In this document: piece by piece, positions 50,709-58,852 of the stretch
Layout of the letters: the number at the start of each line of letters is the position of its first letter
Position numbering within the stretch: position 1 is the first letter of the stretch
From: Pseudomonas lopnurensis
GTDB lineage: Bacteria; Pseudomonadota; Gammaproteobacteria; Pseudomonadales; Pseudomonadaceae
Assembly (NCBI RefSeq): GCF_015070855.1
Contig: NZ_JADDIX010000024.1
Location: 1 to 64,000 of the forward strand
Length of the DNA stretch: 64,000 nucleotides
Reading direction: 5' to 3'
The notes under the pieces: model-generated
Database searches by the model: none
What the model was told of the DNA's origin: nothing
Seen by the model: the letters and a program-made list of their open reading frames with translations, nothing else
Program-made: the position numbers and the translations under genes

Positions 50709-50896
50709 CATGAAGAAGGAAGTGAGTATCCGCTCATCGCCGAGGCTCGATTCGTGCCTCGGCGATGAGCGGGTTGACAGGGCCGAAGCCCTGCACCGTT
50801 GAGCCTTGTCAGCTCCGACGGCAGGGCTTCGGTCTTGACCCACCAAGCGTCTTGATCGAAGTTCTGATTAGCCATCAGGCCCTGATATCGGGCACG
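50709..50896 (-). pseudogene. Decayed partial copy of the coiled-coil gene at 54642-55088
   Basis: Minus-strand translation gives MANQNFDQDAWWVKTEALPS (from 50875) and, in another frame, HESSLGDERILTSFFMG (around 50756-50706). The gene at 54642 has MADRNLDPEARRLKVEALQS and HEQGLGDEQMLTATSLA in the same order. Base-level similarity extends to about 50896. The copy has frame changes and lacks the N-terminal half. It therefore looks like a remnant of a duplication, now carrying two perfect palindromes. The remaining 50476-50930 gap shows no intact gene. Confidence 0.75.
50730..50832. repeat. Two perfect palindromes inside the decayed copy
   Basis: First palindrome: CCGCTCATCGCCGAGG (50730-50745) and CCTCGGCGATGAGCGG (50757-50772), 11-base loop. 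Second: CCGAAGCCCTGC (50783-50794) and GCAGGGCTTCGG (50821-50832), 26-base loop. The corresponding stretches of the intact gene near 54675-54770 are only weakly palindromic. Confidence 0.75.
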
Positions 50897-50930
50897 CTGC
50901 CGTTCAGCTGCATGGCAGTGCGAGTCGGCG

Positions 50931-51329
50931 TCACGGCACCGGCGTCAGGATGGGTTCATCGCTGTTCTTCAGCAGAAAGACCAGGAACCGGGCGGGCTCC
51001 GTGAGGCTGGCGTTGCGTCCCACCGTATGGATGTCGTCCGGGCCTTCGTAGAAGGTCTGGCCCGGTGTCAGCGTTACGCTCTTGCCGCCGCGCACGCCCA
51101 TCTCGATCGAGCCCTCCAGCACGTAGACGAATCCGTGTGCGTCGTGCTTGTGCACGGGGTCCTTGCCGCCCGGCGGATAGGTCACTTCGATGGCCACGGC
51201 TTCCTTGCCCGGATACTCGGCCAGCGCTTTGCTCATCAGCAGCGATACCTGGACTTGCGGGGGCGCCTGCTCTGCGTTGGCGGTGCAGGCCGCCAGCATC
51301 AGGATGGCGAAGATTCTGAACCTGGACAT
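50931..51329 (-). CDS. Exported cupin-domain protein
   Basis: This 132-residue protein starts after GAGGAA with a short signal peptide (MSRFRIFAILMLAACTANA, possibly a lipoprotein-type C15). A single cupin domain follows, with metal-ligand pattern PVHKHDAHGFVYVLEG and GPDDIHTVGRNAS. The small exported cupin ends the minus-strand set with the AhpD-like and SDR genes. No substrate can be inferred. Confidence 0.82.
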   Translation of the reverse strand: MSRFRIFAILMLAACTANAEQAPPQVQVSLLMSKALAEYPGKEAVAIEVTYPPGGKDPVHKHDAHGFVYVLEGSIEMGVRGGKSVTLTPGQTFYEGPDDIHTVGRNASLTEPARFLVFLLKNSDEPILTPVP

Positions 51330-51393
51330 GGCTTGTTCCTCGTTATCGATCGCGAAGTGGGTGGGATGGGGCCCCGGAGTGCCCCGCCCGCGG

Positions 51394-51873
51394 TCATGCC
51401 AGTCCGGACTTGTCCACGCCGAACGCCTTGTCATAGGTGCCGGGCACGACCCGGAAGCCCACGTTGACGCGATTCCAGGCATTGATCGACATCACCTGGA
51501 AGGTCAGGTCGGACAGCTCCTTCTCGGACAATTGCGTGCGAACGCGCTCATAGACGTCGTCAGGCACGCCTTCGGCGGGAATCAGGGTCAGGATTTCGGT
51601 CCAGGCCAGGGCGGCGCGCTCGCGTGGGCTGAACAAGGTCGATTCGCGCCAGGTGGCGATGTGGTGCAGCCTGAGCGCGCGCTCGCCATGCATCGTGGCT
51701 TCCTTGACATGCATGTCGACGCAGAATGCGCAGCCGTTGATCTGCGAGGCGCGGATTTCCACGAGATCGCGGATCGACTGTTCGATGGTGGACGTTCTGA
51801 GGGCAAAGCTGAACTCGACGAGTTTCTTGAACAGCTCGGGGGATTGCTGCTGGTAATCGATGCGCTGGGTCAT
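51394..51873 (-). CDS. AhpD-like carboxymuconolactone decarboxylase-family protein
   Basis: This 159-residue protein starts after CGAGG. The AhpD-type redox motif is present: INGCAFCVDMHVKEA, with the CxxC and following histidine intact. Members are peroxidase-like or alkylhydroperoxidase proteins. It lies 64 bases upstream of the cupin gene and 109 bases downstream of the SDR gene, all on one strand, and is likely co-transcribed. Confidence 0.9.
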   Translation of the reverse strand: MTQRIDYQQQSPELFKKLVEFSFALRTSTIEQSIRDLVEIRASQINGCAFCVDMHVKEATMHGERALRLHHIATWRESTLFSPRERAALAWTEILTLIPAEGVPDDVYERVRTQLSEKELSDLTFQVMSINAWNRVNVGFRVVPGTYDKAFGVDKSGLA

Positions 51874-51982
51874 GGTGAAACCTCGATAGGTGGAACGACG
51901 GTTGAAGGAAAGGGGCGAGCGGCCGCCATGGTCTGCCCGGCGGCTCTGCTCGCCGGGCAGGAACGTGGGCGGCCTGGTCGGT

Positions 51983-52738
51983 TCATCCTCGTGCCGAGGC
52001 ACGGCTGAGCCAGTTCTGGAAGCGCGTCGGGCCGATGCGCGGGTTGGCGCCGGCGGTCAGCGAGCGATCGCTCAATGCATTACCGAAGTAGCGCGCATGG
52101 ACGTCGGCGATCACCTGGCGCTTGTCCGCCCGTGCGGCGAGACACTTGCGCGCCAGTTCGTCGAGCGGAAAACAGTCCGGGCCGGCCACCTCGACGGTGC
52201 CGTTCAGCGGCGCGCCGACCGCCAGATCGGCCAGCACGGCCGCGACATCGTCCGCCGCGACGGGTTGCATGAGCGCCGGCGAAAGACGAATCGTGTCGCC
52301 GTCGGCACTCGATTCGACGATGCTCCCGATGAACTCGAAGAATTGCGTCGAGCGCAGGATGGTGTAGGGCGTCTTCGAGGCCTTGATCAGGTTTTCCTGG
52401 GCGACCTTCGCGCGGAAATAGCCGCTTTGCAAAAGGCGATCGGCGCCGACGACCGAAAGCGCGACGTGGTGCTCGACACCGGCCTCGGCTTCGGCGGCGA
52501 GAAGGTTTCGGCAGGACGTTTCGAAGAATTCCAGCACGGCACGGTCTTCGAACGACGGCGAGTTCGCCACGTCGACGACGACCTGGGCGCCCTCCAGGGC
52601 TTGCGCCAGACCCTGTCCGGTGATGGCGTTCACACCGGCGCTGGGCGAGGCCGCGACGGTCTCGTGACCATCGAGACGCAGCCTGTTTACAATGTTCGAC
52701 CCGATAAGGCCGCTGCCGCCAATTACGACTATTTTCAT
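51983..52738 (-). CDS. NmrA/SDR-like NAD(P)-binding protein
   Basis: This 251-residue protein starts MKIVVIGGSGLIGSNIVNRL after GAGGGACA. The GGSGLIG dinucleotide-binding turn is intact. The later sequence (HHVALSVVGADRL, YFRAKVAQENLIKASKTPYT) is typical of atypical SDR (NmrA-like) proteins that bind NADP and often lack reductase activity. It heads a three-gene group with the AhpD-like and cupin genes and is divergent from the winged-helix regulator at 52942. Confidence 0.88.
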   Translation of the reverse strand: MKIVVIGGSGLIGSNIVNRLRLDGHETVAASPSAGVNAITGQGLAQALEGAQVVVDVANSPSFEDRAVLEFFETSCRNLLAAEAEAGVEHHVALSVVGADRLLQSGYFRAKVAQENLIKASKTPYTILRSTQFFEFIGSIVESSADGDTIRLSPALMQPVAADDVAAVLADLAVGAPLNGTVEVAGPDCFPLDELARKCLAARADKRQVIADVHARYFGNALSDRSLTAGANPRIGPTRFQNWLSRASARG

Positions 52739-52941
52739 GTTCTGTCCCTCGCTGCTGTCGATCATCTCGTTGCGGCGATCGATGGGTTCAGCTTGCGGGT
52801 CGTGCAATACGAATGCTTTGCCGGTGCCTTGGGTTTCCATTGAATTTGGCTTGAATATTCCTCTGGAAACCCCAGAACCGGCGTCCCCGCCAGCGGTCGT
52901 GCCAGGTGCCCGACACGCGAATGCGGAGCAAGGAGCCCGGA

Positions 52942-54522
52942 ATGCAATTGCTGTTTGAGGACTGCGTGCTCGACCTGGACCGGCGGGAGCTCTCGCGGGA
53001 GTCCCGAAGCGTTGCGACCGCGCCCCAGGTTTTCGATCTGCTGGTCTATCTGGCGCAGAACCGCGAGCGCGTCGTCAGCCGGGATGATCTGATCGAAGCG
53101 ATATGGGCCGGCCGAATCGTCTCGGAATCGACCCTGGCCAGTCACATCAATGCGGTGCGCAAGGCGGTCGGCGACAGCGGCCAGCATCAACGCGTGATAC
53201 GAACGATCGCTCGCAAGGGGTTCCGTTTCGTCGCCGAGCTCAGGGCGATCGAGCCAATGCAGGGCGTCGATTCGCCCGGCCCCGGCACGCCTGCCCCCGA
53301 AGGCCAGGCCGCTGCGCCGGCGTTGCCGGCCAGGCCATCCATTGCCGTCTTACCGTTCGTGAACCTGACTGGCGACCTGGAGCAGGACTACCTGGCCGAC
53401 GGCGTGGTGGAGGACATCATCGCGGCGTTGTCGCGGTATCGCTGGCTCTTCGTCGTGGCGCGTAACTCGAGCTTCACCTACAAGGGCCGAGTGGTCGATG
53501 CGCAACAGGTCGGCCGGGAGTTGGGGGTGCGCTATCTGCTCGAGGGCAGCTGGCGCAGGGCGGGCAATCGCGTACGCATCACCGGCCAGCTGATCGATGC
53601 GACGACCGGGGCGCACCATTGGGCGGGCCGCTTCGAAGGCGTCCTCGATGACATTTTCGAGCTCCAGGACCAGATCACCGAGAGCGTGGTCGGTGCGATC
53701 GCGCCCCAGCTCGAACGAGCCGAGATCGAGCGGGCGCGGCACAAACCAACCGCAAGCCTCGACGCCTACGATTACTATCTGCGCGCCATGGCCGCGTTGC
53801 ACCACGGCTCCCAGGAGAAGATCGGGCAGGCGCTGCAGCTCTTCCACAAGGCGATAGATATCGATCCGGACTTTTCCTCGGCCTACGCGATGGCGGCCTG
53901 GTGCCATTGCTGGCGAAAGATCAATGGCTGGATGGCGGATCGCCCCCGCGAGGTGGCTGAAGGAATCCGGCTGGCTCGACGGGCCGTGGAGCTGGACAAG
54001 AGCGATGCAGTCGCGCTCACCAGAAGCGGTCACGCGCTTGGCCATCTGGCCGGCGATCTGGAAGGCGGCATCGCCTTGCTGGACAAGGCGCTTGCACTCA
54101 ATCCGAATCTCGCGGCGGCGTGGTTCCTCGGGGCGTTCCTCAAGATCTGGCATGGCGAAACCGATGCGGCCATCGAGCACCTTGCGCACGCCATGCGCCT
54201 GAGCCCCCTCGATCCGGAGCTGTACCGGATGCAGGGTGGAATGGCGTTGGCGAATCTCTTTCTGGGGCGTTTCGACGTCGCGTCGTCGTGGGCGGAGAAA
54301 GCCTCCCGGGAGCTGCCGGGGTTTCTGCTGGCGGCCGCGATTCTCGCGGCGAGCCATGCACTGGCGGGGCGAAGGATCGAAGCGCAACGGGCGATGGCTC
54401 AATTGCGCCAGTTCGATCCCGGACTGCGCCTGTCCAATATCGCGGATTGGCTGCCGATCCACCGGGCGGAGAATCTCGCCACCCTGGTGGAGGGGCTACG
54501 CAGGGCGGGGCTGCCCGAATGA
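52942..54522 (+). CDS. OmpR/CadC-type winged-helix regulator with TPR region
   Basis: This 526-residue protein starts after AGGAGCCCGGA. Residues ~1-95 are a Trans_reg_C winged helix (APQVFDLLVYLAQNRERVVS, INAVRKAVGDSGQHQRVIRT). No membrane helix is evident. A middle domain (PSIAVLPFVNLTGDLEQDYL... GRELGVRYLLEGSWRRAGNR) is the FlgO-like/adenylate-cyclase-associated fold. The C-terminal half has TPR units (KAIDIDPDFSSAYAMAAWCH, ALALNPNLAAAWFLGAFLKI). Divergence from the SDR operon with a 203-base gap suggests that it controls that operon. Confidence 0.88.
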   Translation: MQLLFEDCVLDLDRRELSRESRSVATAPQVFDLLVYLAQNRERVVSRDDLIEAIWAGRIVSESTLASHINAVRKAVGDSGQHQRVIRTIARKGFRFVAELRAIEPMQGVDSPGPGTPAPEGQAAAPALPARPSIAVLPFVNLTGDLEQDYLADGVVEDIIAALSRYRWLFVVARNSSFTYKGRVVDAQQVGRELGVRYLLEGSWRRAGNRVRITGQLIDATTGAHHWAGRFEGVLDDIFELQDQITESVVGAIAPQLERAEIERARHKPTASLDAYDYYLRAMAALHHGSQEKIGQALQLFHKAIDIDPDFSSAYAMAAWCHCWRKINGWMADRPREVAEGIRLARRAVELDKSDAVALTRSGHALGHLAGDLEGGIALLDKALALNPNLAAAWFLGAFLKIWHGETDAAIEHLAHAMRLSPLDPELYRMQGGMALANLFLGRFDVASSWAEKASRELPGFLLAAAILAASHALAGRRIEAQRAMAQLRQFDPGLRLSNIADWLPIHRAENLATLVEGLRRAGLPE

Positions 54523-54641
54523 AGAAGGGCGGCACGGCCTCTGGCCGCAGCGGATCATGTCCTTGGCTTGCAAGGCAGGGGCATGCGCTCGATGCGCTCG
54601 AGGTTGCCGAACACCGGCTTGGGTCTGCGAGCGGGGCGGTT

Positions 54642-55088
54642 TCAGGCGATGGCCAGGGACGTGGCAGTGAGCATCTGCTCATCGCCGAGACCCTGTTCGT
54701 GCATCTGCGTGATCAGGCTGGCATTGGCCGAAGCCCAGGCGCCGTTGAGCATCGCCAGCTCCGACTGCAGGGCCTCAACCTTGAGCCGCCTGGCCTCCGG
54801 GTCGAGGTTCCGATCCGCCATCAGGGCCTTGAGCTCGGCTTCCTTCGCGGCGATCTGCGCTTTGAGTTCACGGATCATCTTCAGCAGTTGCTTGATGCTG
54901 TCGGGCAGTCCGCTTTCATCGATGTCCCGGTTCTTTTCCCCGGCCTTGGCGGACAGGCTCCGGCCCAGCTCGGAAAGACTGACGCGCAAGCCCTGGCGCA
55001 ACGCCTCCGGGGTTCGCTCGGCTGCGCTGGCTTGTCGCTGGACACTCCTGGCCAGGTTGTTCAGCGGACGGCTGGATTCGATATGCAT
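54642..55088 (-). CDS. Coiled-coil protein of unknown function
   Basis: This 148-residue protein starts at ATG 55088 (MHIESSRPLNNLARSVQRQA) after GAGGAACC; an ATG at 55112 is possible. The middle is a strong heptad coil (SIKQLLKMIRELKAQIAAKE AELKALM, shown in part). The tail ends GLGDEQMLTATSLAIA. I do not recognise a family with confidence; FlxA-like proteins have a similar layout. A decayed copy of its C-terminal half lies ~4 kb away at 50709-50896. It is transcribed alone, between the regulator gene and the TAXI gene. Confidence 0.65.
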   Translation of the reverse strand: MHIESSRPLNNLARSVQRQASAAERTPEALRQGLRVSLSELGRSLSAKAGEKNRDIDESGLPDSIKQLLKMIRELKAQIAAKEAELKALMADRNLDPEARRLKVEALQSELAMLNGAWASANASLITQMHEQGLGDEQMLTATSLAIA

Positions 55089-55257
55089 CGCGCGGTTCCT
55101 CGCACCGTTCATAGCCTCCAGATCGACCTGAATGCCCTGAACTTGAGCGTGGGTTCGGATTTCTTGGCAGCTCGTGGTTGCGAGAAGCGGCGAGCGGCCG
55201 GCAGACCGCTGCAGAGTGGGCTCGGACCCTGCAGTATCTGCTCCAGCGTGTAGCGGA

Positions 55258-55279
55258 GGCCATCGAGTGCTCGATGGCC
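55258..55279. terminator. Hairpin downstream of the TAXI-protein gene
   Basis: GGCCATCGAG and CTCGATGGCC form a 10-bp stem with a 2-base spacer, 15 bases beyond the stop at 55295 on the minus strand. There is no T-run, so termination is only suggested. Confidence 0.45.
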
Positions 55280-55294
55280 GTGGTGGTGCCGGAC

Positions 55295-56269
55295 TTAGAG
55301 CCAGCCCTTCTCCTTGTAGAAGCGTTCGGCGCCTTCGTGCAGCGGTGCGGTCAGGCCGACGCGGATCATGTCTTCGGCCTGCAGATCGGCGAATGCCGGA
55401 TGCAGGCGCTTGAAGCGCTCGAGGTTGTCGAACACCGACTTGACCAGCTGGTACACCACCTCCGGATCGGTTTTCGTGGTGGCGGCCAGCACCGCCTTGC
55501 CGCCGAGCGACGGTACCGCCGTGTCCACACCCGGGTAGAGCCCGGCTGGAATTTCGGCGGCGGTGTAGTAGTCGGCGCCCTTGAGGAACGCGTCGATCTG
55601 CGGACCGCTGACCGGGATCAGCTCGGCCTGCACGTTGGTCAGCGCCTCCTGGATGGCGCCGCTGGGATGACCGACCACATAGGTGATGACGTCGAGGTTG
55701 TTGTCACCCAGCGCGGAAGCCATTTCCGCCGGCTTCAGTTCGCCGGCCAGGGCGAAGTCGGCATTCGTCCAGCCCTTGGCCTTCATGACTTCGTCGAAGG
55801 TGTCGCGGCTGCCGGAGCCGGGCACGCCGATGTTCACGCGCTTGCCCTTGAGGTCGTCGAAGGTCTCGATGCCGCTGTCGCGCCGGGCGACGACGGTGAG
55901 GATCTCGGTCTGCAACGAGAACACCGCACGCAGCTCTTCGATCGGCCCGCCCTTGTCGAACGGGGCCAGCCCGTTCAGCGCCTTGTGCTGGTGGTCGGAC
56001 TGGATGAAGCCGAACTCGAATTCGCCGTTCTGCAGCGAGACGATATTGGTCACGCTGCCGGCGGTGGAGGGCGCGTTGCACTTGATCGCCGGCTGCGTCT
56101 CGGCGCGATTGAGAAAGCGGCACACCGACTGCCCAGCGGTGTAGTAGACGCCGGTCTGGCCGCCGGTGCCGATGGTCACGAAGCGCTCCTGGGCCATGCC
56201 GGTGGTCGCGCCCAGGACGCCGGCGAGGAGGGTGCAGACAAGCAGGCCGACACGTATTTTCTTGTTCAT
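55295..56269 (-). CDS. TAXI-family solute-binding protein
   Basis: This 324-residue protein has a signal peptide (MNKKIRVGLLVCTLLAGVLG...GMA). A TAXI fold follows (FVTIGTGGQTGVYYTAGQSV, SLQNGEFEFGFIQSDHQHKA, GVPGSGSRDTFDEVMKAKGW). TAXI proteins feed TRAP transporters, often with glutamate or other organic acids, but no TRAP membrane gene is visible here. The neighbouring dehydrogenase and RidA remnant suggest amino-acid metabolism. The start at 56269 follows AGAGGAAA. Confidence 0.9.
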   Translation of the reverse strand: MNKKIRVGLLVCTLLAGVLGATTGMAQERFVTIGTGGQTGVYYTAGQSVCRFLNRAETQPAIKCNAPSTAGSVTNIVSLQNGEFEFGFIQSDHQHKALNGLAPFDKGGPIEELRAVFSLQTEILTVVARRDSGIETFDDLKGKRVNIGVPGSGSRDTFDEVMKAKGWTNADFALAGELKPAEMASALGDNNLDVITYVVGHPSGAIQEALTNVQAELIPVSGPQIDAFLKGADYYTAAEIPAGLYPGVDTAVPSLGGKAVLAATTKTDPEVVYQLVKSVFDNLERFKRLHPAFADLQAEDMIRVGLTAPLHEGAERFYKEKGWL

Positions 56270-56326
56270 TGTTTTTCCTCTTGCGTGTGGTTGGTCGAAA
56301 TGGGGTACGTCCACTGACGCGGCGAA

Positions 56327-56500
56327 TCAACTGCTGGCCGCGATCACCATGACCAGCACCTGGCGGGTCTGCCCGGCTGCGTCCTGGGTGCGGTCGTCCG
56401 GCACCTGGCCGGAGAGAAACAGCAGATTGGCGAAAGTCACCGCGGCGGACATGCGTTCGTTCGAGTGAAGCGTTGCAGGAGCATGTGAATCGTTCTCGTC
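56327..56500 (-). pseudogene. Truncated RidA-family gene
   Basis: The frame reads LHSNERMSAAVTFANLLFLS and GQVPDDRTQDAAGQTRQVL, the N-terminal third of a RidA (YjgF) enamine/imine deaminase. It then diverges to VMVIAASS and stops. RidA is normally about 115-130 residues, and the C-terminal catalytic arginine and the rest of the trimer core are missing. It sits between the dehydrogenase and TAXI genes, where an intact ridA would make sense for an amino-acid oxidising operon. Confidence 0.75.
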
Positions 56501-56504
56501 GGTT

Positions 56505-57749
56505 TCAGGAAGCAAGCACCAGGCCATCCAGCGCCACGGCCGGACGCTGGCCGTCGATCAGGTCGCAGAGCAGGTCGGCGCTGCCGCAGGCCAGGGTGAA
56601 GCCTAGACTGCCGTGGCCGACGTTGAGCCAGAGGTTGTCCATGCCGCAGGCGCCCAGCAGAGGGGTGCCTTCGGGGGTGGCCGGGCGCAGGCCGGCCCAT
56701 GGCGTGGCGTTGCGGTAGTCGCCCGCGGCGGGAAAGGCTTCGCTGGCCAGGCGCTGCAGCATGGCGATCCGCCGGCTATCGAGGCTGGCGTCCCAGCCGC
56801 CGATGTCGACCATGGCGGCGACCCGCAGTCGTTCGCCGAGACGCGCGTAGACCACCTTGTTGTCGTAGTCGGTCACGTTGGTTTCGGGGATGCCCGTATG
56901 GCTGTGCAGCGCCAGGGTCAGGCTGTAGCCCTTGAGCGGGTAGATCGGCAGCTCGATGCCCAGCGGCCGCAGCAGCGCCACGCTGGCGGTGCCGGCGGCG
57001 ATGACCAGATGATCCACCGGCAGTTCCCGTTCGCCGAGAACGAGCGTACGAATCCTGCCGCCTTCGCGATGCAGCCGGCTGACCGCCTGCCCGCAATGCA
57101 GGCGAAAGTTCGCTGATCGTTCGAGTCGCTGCAGCAGCCGCTTGCAGAACAGGTGGCAGTCGGCGACCTCGTCACCGGGGGAATAAATGCCGCCTTGCAG
57201 CCTGTCGACCAGCGGCAGCAGCGCTGGCTCGATCAGGCCGCAGCCACGGGCATCGAGCAGTTGCTGGTCGGCGCTGGCATCGATCCCGGCCGCGGCCTTG
57301 TCCAGGTGCGCCCGGTTGCGGTAGATCACCAGCTTGCCGTTGGCGCGCCAGGCGAAGTCGTCCAGCCCATCCTGCTCGCGCCAGCCCCGCAGCACCTGCT
57401 GGCTGTGCAGGGCCAGGCGCAGCAGGTGCGCGGCGTTGCGGCGGTTGGTCGAGCGGCGGCAGGCGAGCAGGAAGCGCAGGCACCAGCGCCACTGGCGCAG
57501 GCTCATCGTCGGCCGGAAATGCAGCGGCGCCTCGTCGCCGCGCAGCATCCAGCCGAGGGCCTGCAGCGGCACGCCGGTATCGGCCAGCGGCGAGACGTAG
57601 CGATAGCTCAGTTGGCCGCCATTGGCGAAGCTGGTTTCCAGCGCCACCTGGTCGCGTTGCTCGATCAGGTCCACCCGATGGCCCTGGCGGACCAGCGCAT
57701 AGGCCGTGGTGAGGCCGATCACGCCGGCGCCGATTACCGCAACTCGCAT
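56505..57749 (-). CDS. DadA-like FAD-dependent D-amino-acid dehydrogenase
   Basis: This 414-residue flavoprotein starts MRVAVIGAGVIGLTTAYALV after AAGGAGCG. The FAD-binding GxGxxG, the ETSFANGGQLSYRYVSPLAD motif and the C-terminal TPWAGLRPATPEGTPLLGAC and NVGHGSLGFTLACGSADLL are typical of DadA. DadA oxidises D-amino acids to keto acids and passes electrons to the respiratory chain. It is divergent from a LysR gene (57880), its likely regulator, and is followed by the RidA remnant and the TAXI protein. This is probably a paralogue of the housekeeping dadA. Confidence 0.88.
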   Translation of the reverse strand: MRVAVIGAGVIGLTTAYALVRQGHRVDLIEQRDQVALETSFANGGQLSYRYVSPLADTGVPLQALGWMLRGDEAPLHFRPTMSLRQWRWCLRFLLACRRSTNRRNAAHLLRLALHSQQVLRGWREQDGLDDFAWRANGKLVIYRNRAHLDKAAAGIDASADQQLLDARGCGLIEPALLPLVDRLQGGIYSPGDEVADCHLFCKRLLQRLERSANFRLHCGQAVSRLHREGGRIRTLVLGERELPVDHLVIAAGTASVALLRPLGIELPIYPLKGYSLTLALHSHTGIPETNVTDYDNKVVYARLGERLRVAAMVDIGGWDASLDSRRIAMLQRLASEAFPAAGDYRNATPWAGLRPATPEGTPLLGACGMDNLWLNVGHGSLGFTLACGSADLLCDLIDGQRPAVALDGLVLAS

Positions 57750-57879
57750 CGCTTCGCTCCTTGAACGGTGATGCCAGGAGCCTAGGGCGAATGCGGCCGG
57801 GGTGGCCAATGAAAGGATGGAGGCAAGCCATAACCCGGGGTTATGCTCGGGCGGATCGAAACGTCAACAGACCCTAGCC

Positions 57880-58785
57880 ATGCGCCTTCGCCATATCGAA
57901 CTGTTCCAGGCCATCCTGCAGACCGGCAGCCTGACGGCGGCCGCGCAGTTGCTGCACATCTCGCAGCCGGCGGCGAGCAAGATTCTCAAGCATGCCGAGC
58001 AGCAACTGGGTTTCGCGCTGTTCAGCCGGGTTCGCGGCAAGCTGCAGCCCACCGCCGAGGCGCGCATCCTGCAGCAGGAAACCGAACGCCTGGCGGCCGA
58101 CCTGCAGAGCCTGCGGCGCCTGGCGGGCAACCTCGGGCGTGGCGAGGAACGTGCGTTGCGCCTGATCTGCACGCCGACGCTGGCCCAGGCGCTGCTGCCG
58201 GAGGCGCTGCGGCGCTGGCGCGGCCGCTTCGCCAACACGCCCTGCCAGATGGCCACCCAGCACACCGCCGAGATCGTCGAGGCGCTGCTGCTGCGCGAGG
58301 CGGACCTGGGGCTGACGCTGCAGGCGATCGAGCATCCCGGCCTGGACAGCCAGGTGCTGGCGCAAGGGCAGATGATGGTGATCGCACCGGCCGGCTGGTG
58401 GCTTGCCGAGAGTCTGTCGCGCCCGCTACGACTGCCCGAACTGGCTGGTGCGCCGCTGATCGGGCTGGATACCCGCGATGCGCTGGGCGGCCTGCTGCGC
58501 GGGCATCTGGAGGAGCTCGACCCGCCGCCGCGCATCGACACCTGGGTGCAGACCTACCAGCTGGCGCGCGCCCTCGTCGCCGCCGGCCAGGGGCTGGCGC
58601 TGGTCGATCCGCTCACGGCGGCGGCGGGCGAAGGCGCGGTCGAGCGGCGCCCGCTGGAGCCGCTGATACAGGTACGGCTGTACGCGCTGACACGCGCACA
58701 GGAGGCACCGTCGAGCGCGCAGCTGGCGTTGCTGGAACAGGTGCGCGTGCAGGCCGAACGATTGATGGGACCGGTCGGCGGCTGA
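57880..58785 (+). CDS. LysR-family regulator
   Basis: This 301-residue protein begins MRLRHIELFQAILQTGSLTA with the winged helix (AAAQLLHISQPAASKILKHA). A LysR effector domain follows (LRLICTPTLAQALLPEALRR...). The 130-base divergent gap to the DadA-like gene suggests control of that gene by a D-amino acid or keto acid. The start at 57880 lacks a strong ribosome site, but longer starts add unrelated residues. Confidence 0.9.
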   Translation: MRLRHIELFQAILQTGSLTAAAQLLHISQPAASKILKHAEQQLGFALFSRVRGKLQPTAEARILQQETERLAADLQSLRRLAGNLGRGEERALRLICTPTLAQALLPEALRRWRGRFANTPCQMATQHTAEIVEALLLREADLGLTLQAIEHPGLDSQVLAQGQMMVIAPAGWWLAESLSRPLRLPELAGAPLIGLDTRDALGGLLRGHLEELDPPPRIDTWVQTYQLARALVAAGQGLALVDPLTAAAGEGAVERRPLEPLIQVRLYALTRAQEAPSSAQLALLEQVRVQAERLMGPVGG

Positions 58786-58852
58786 CGCCCCTGCGGTTAC
58801 CGCCAGGGCTGCGTTACCATCGCGGCTGTCTTTTTTTGGTTGGCCGGTTGCC

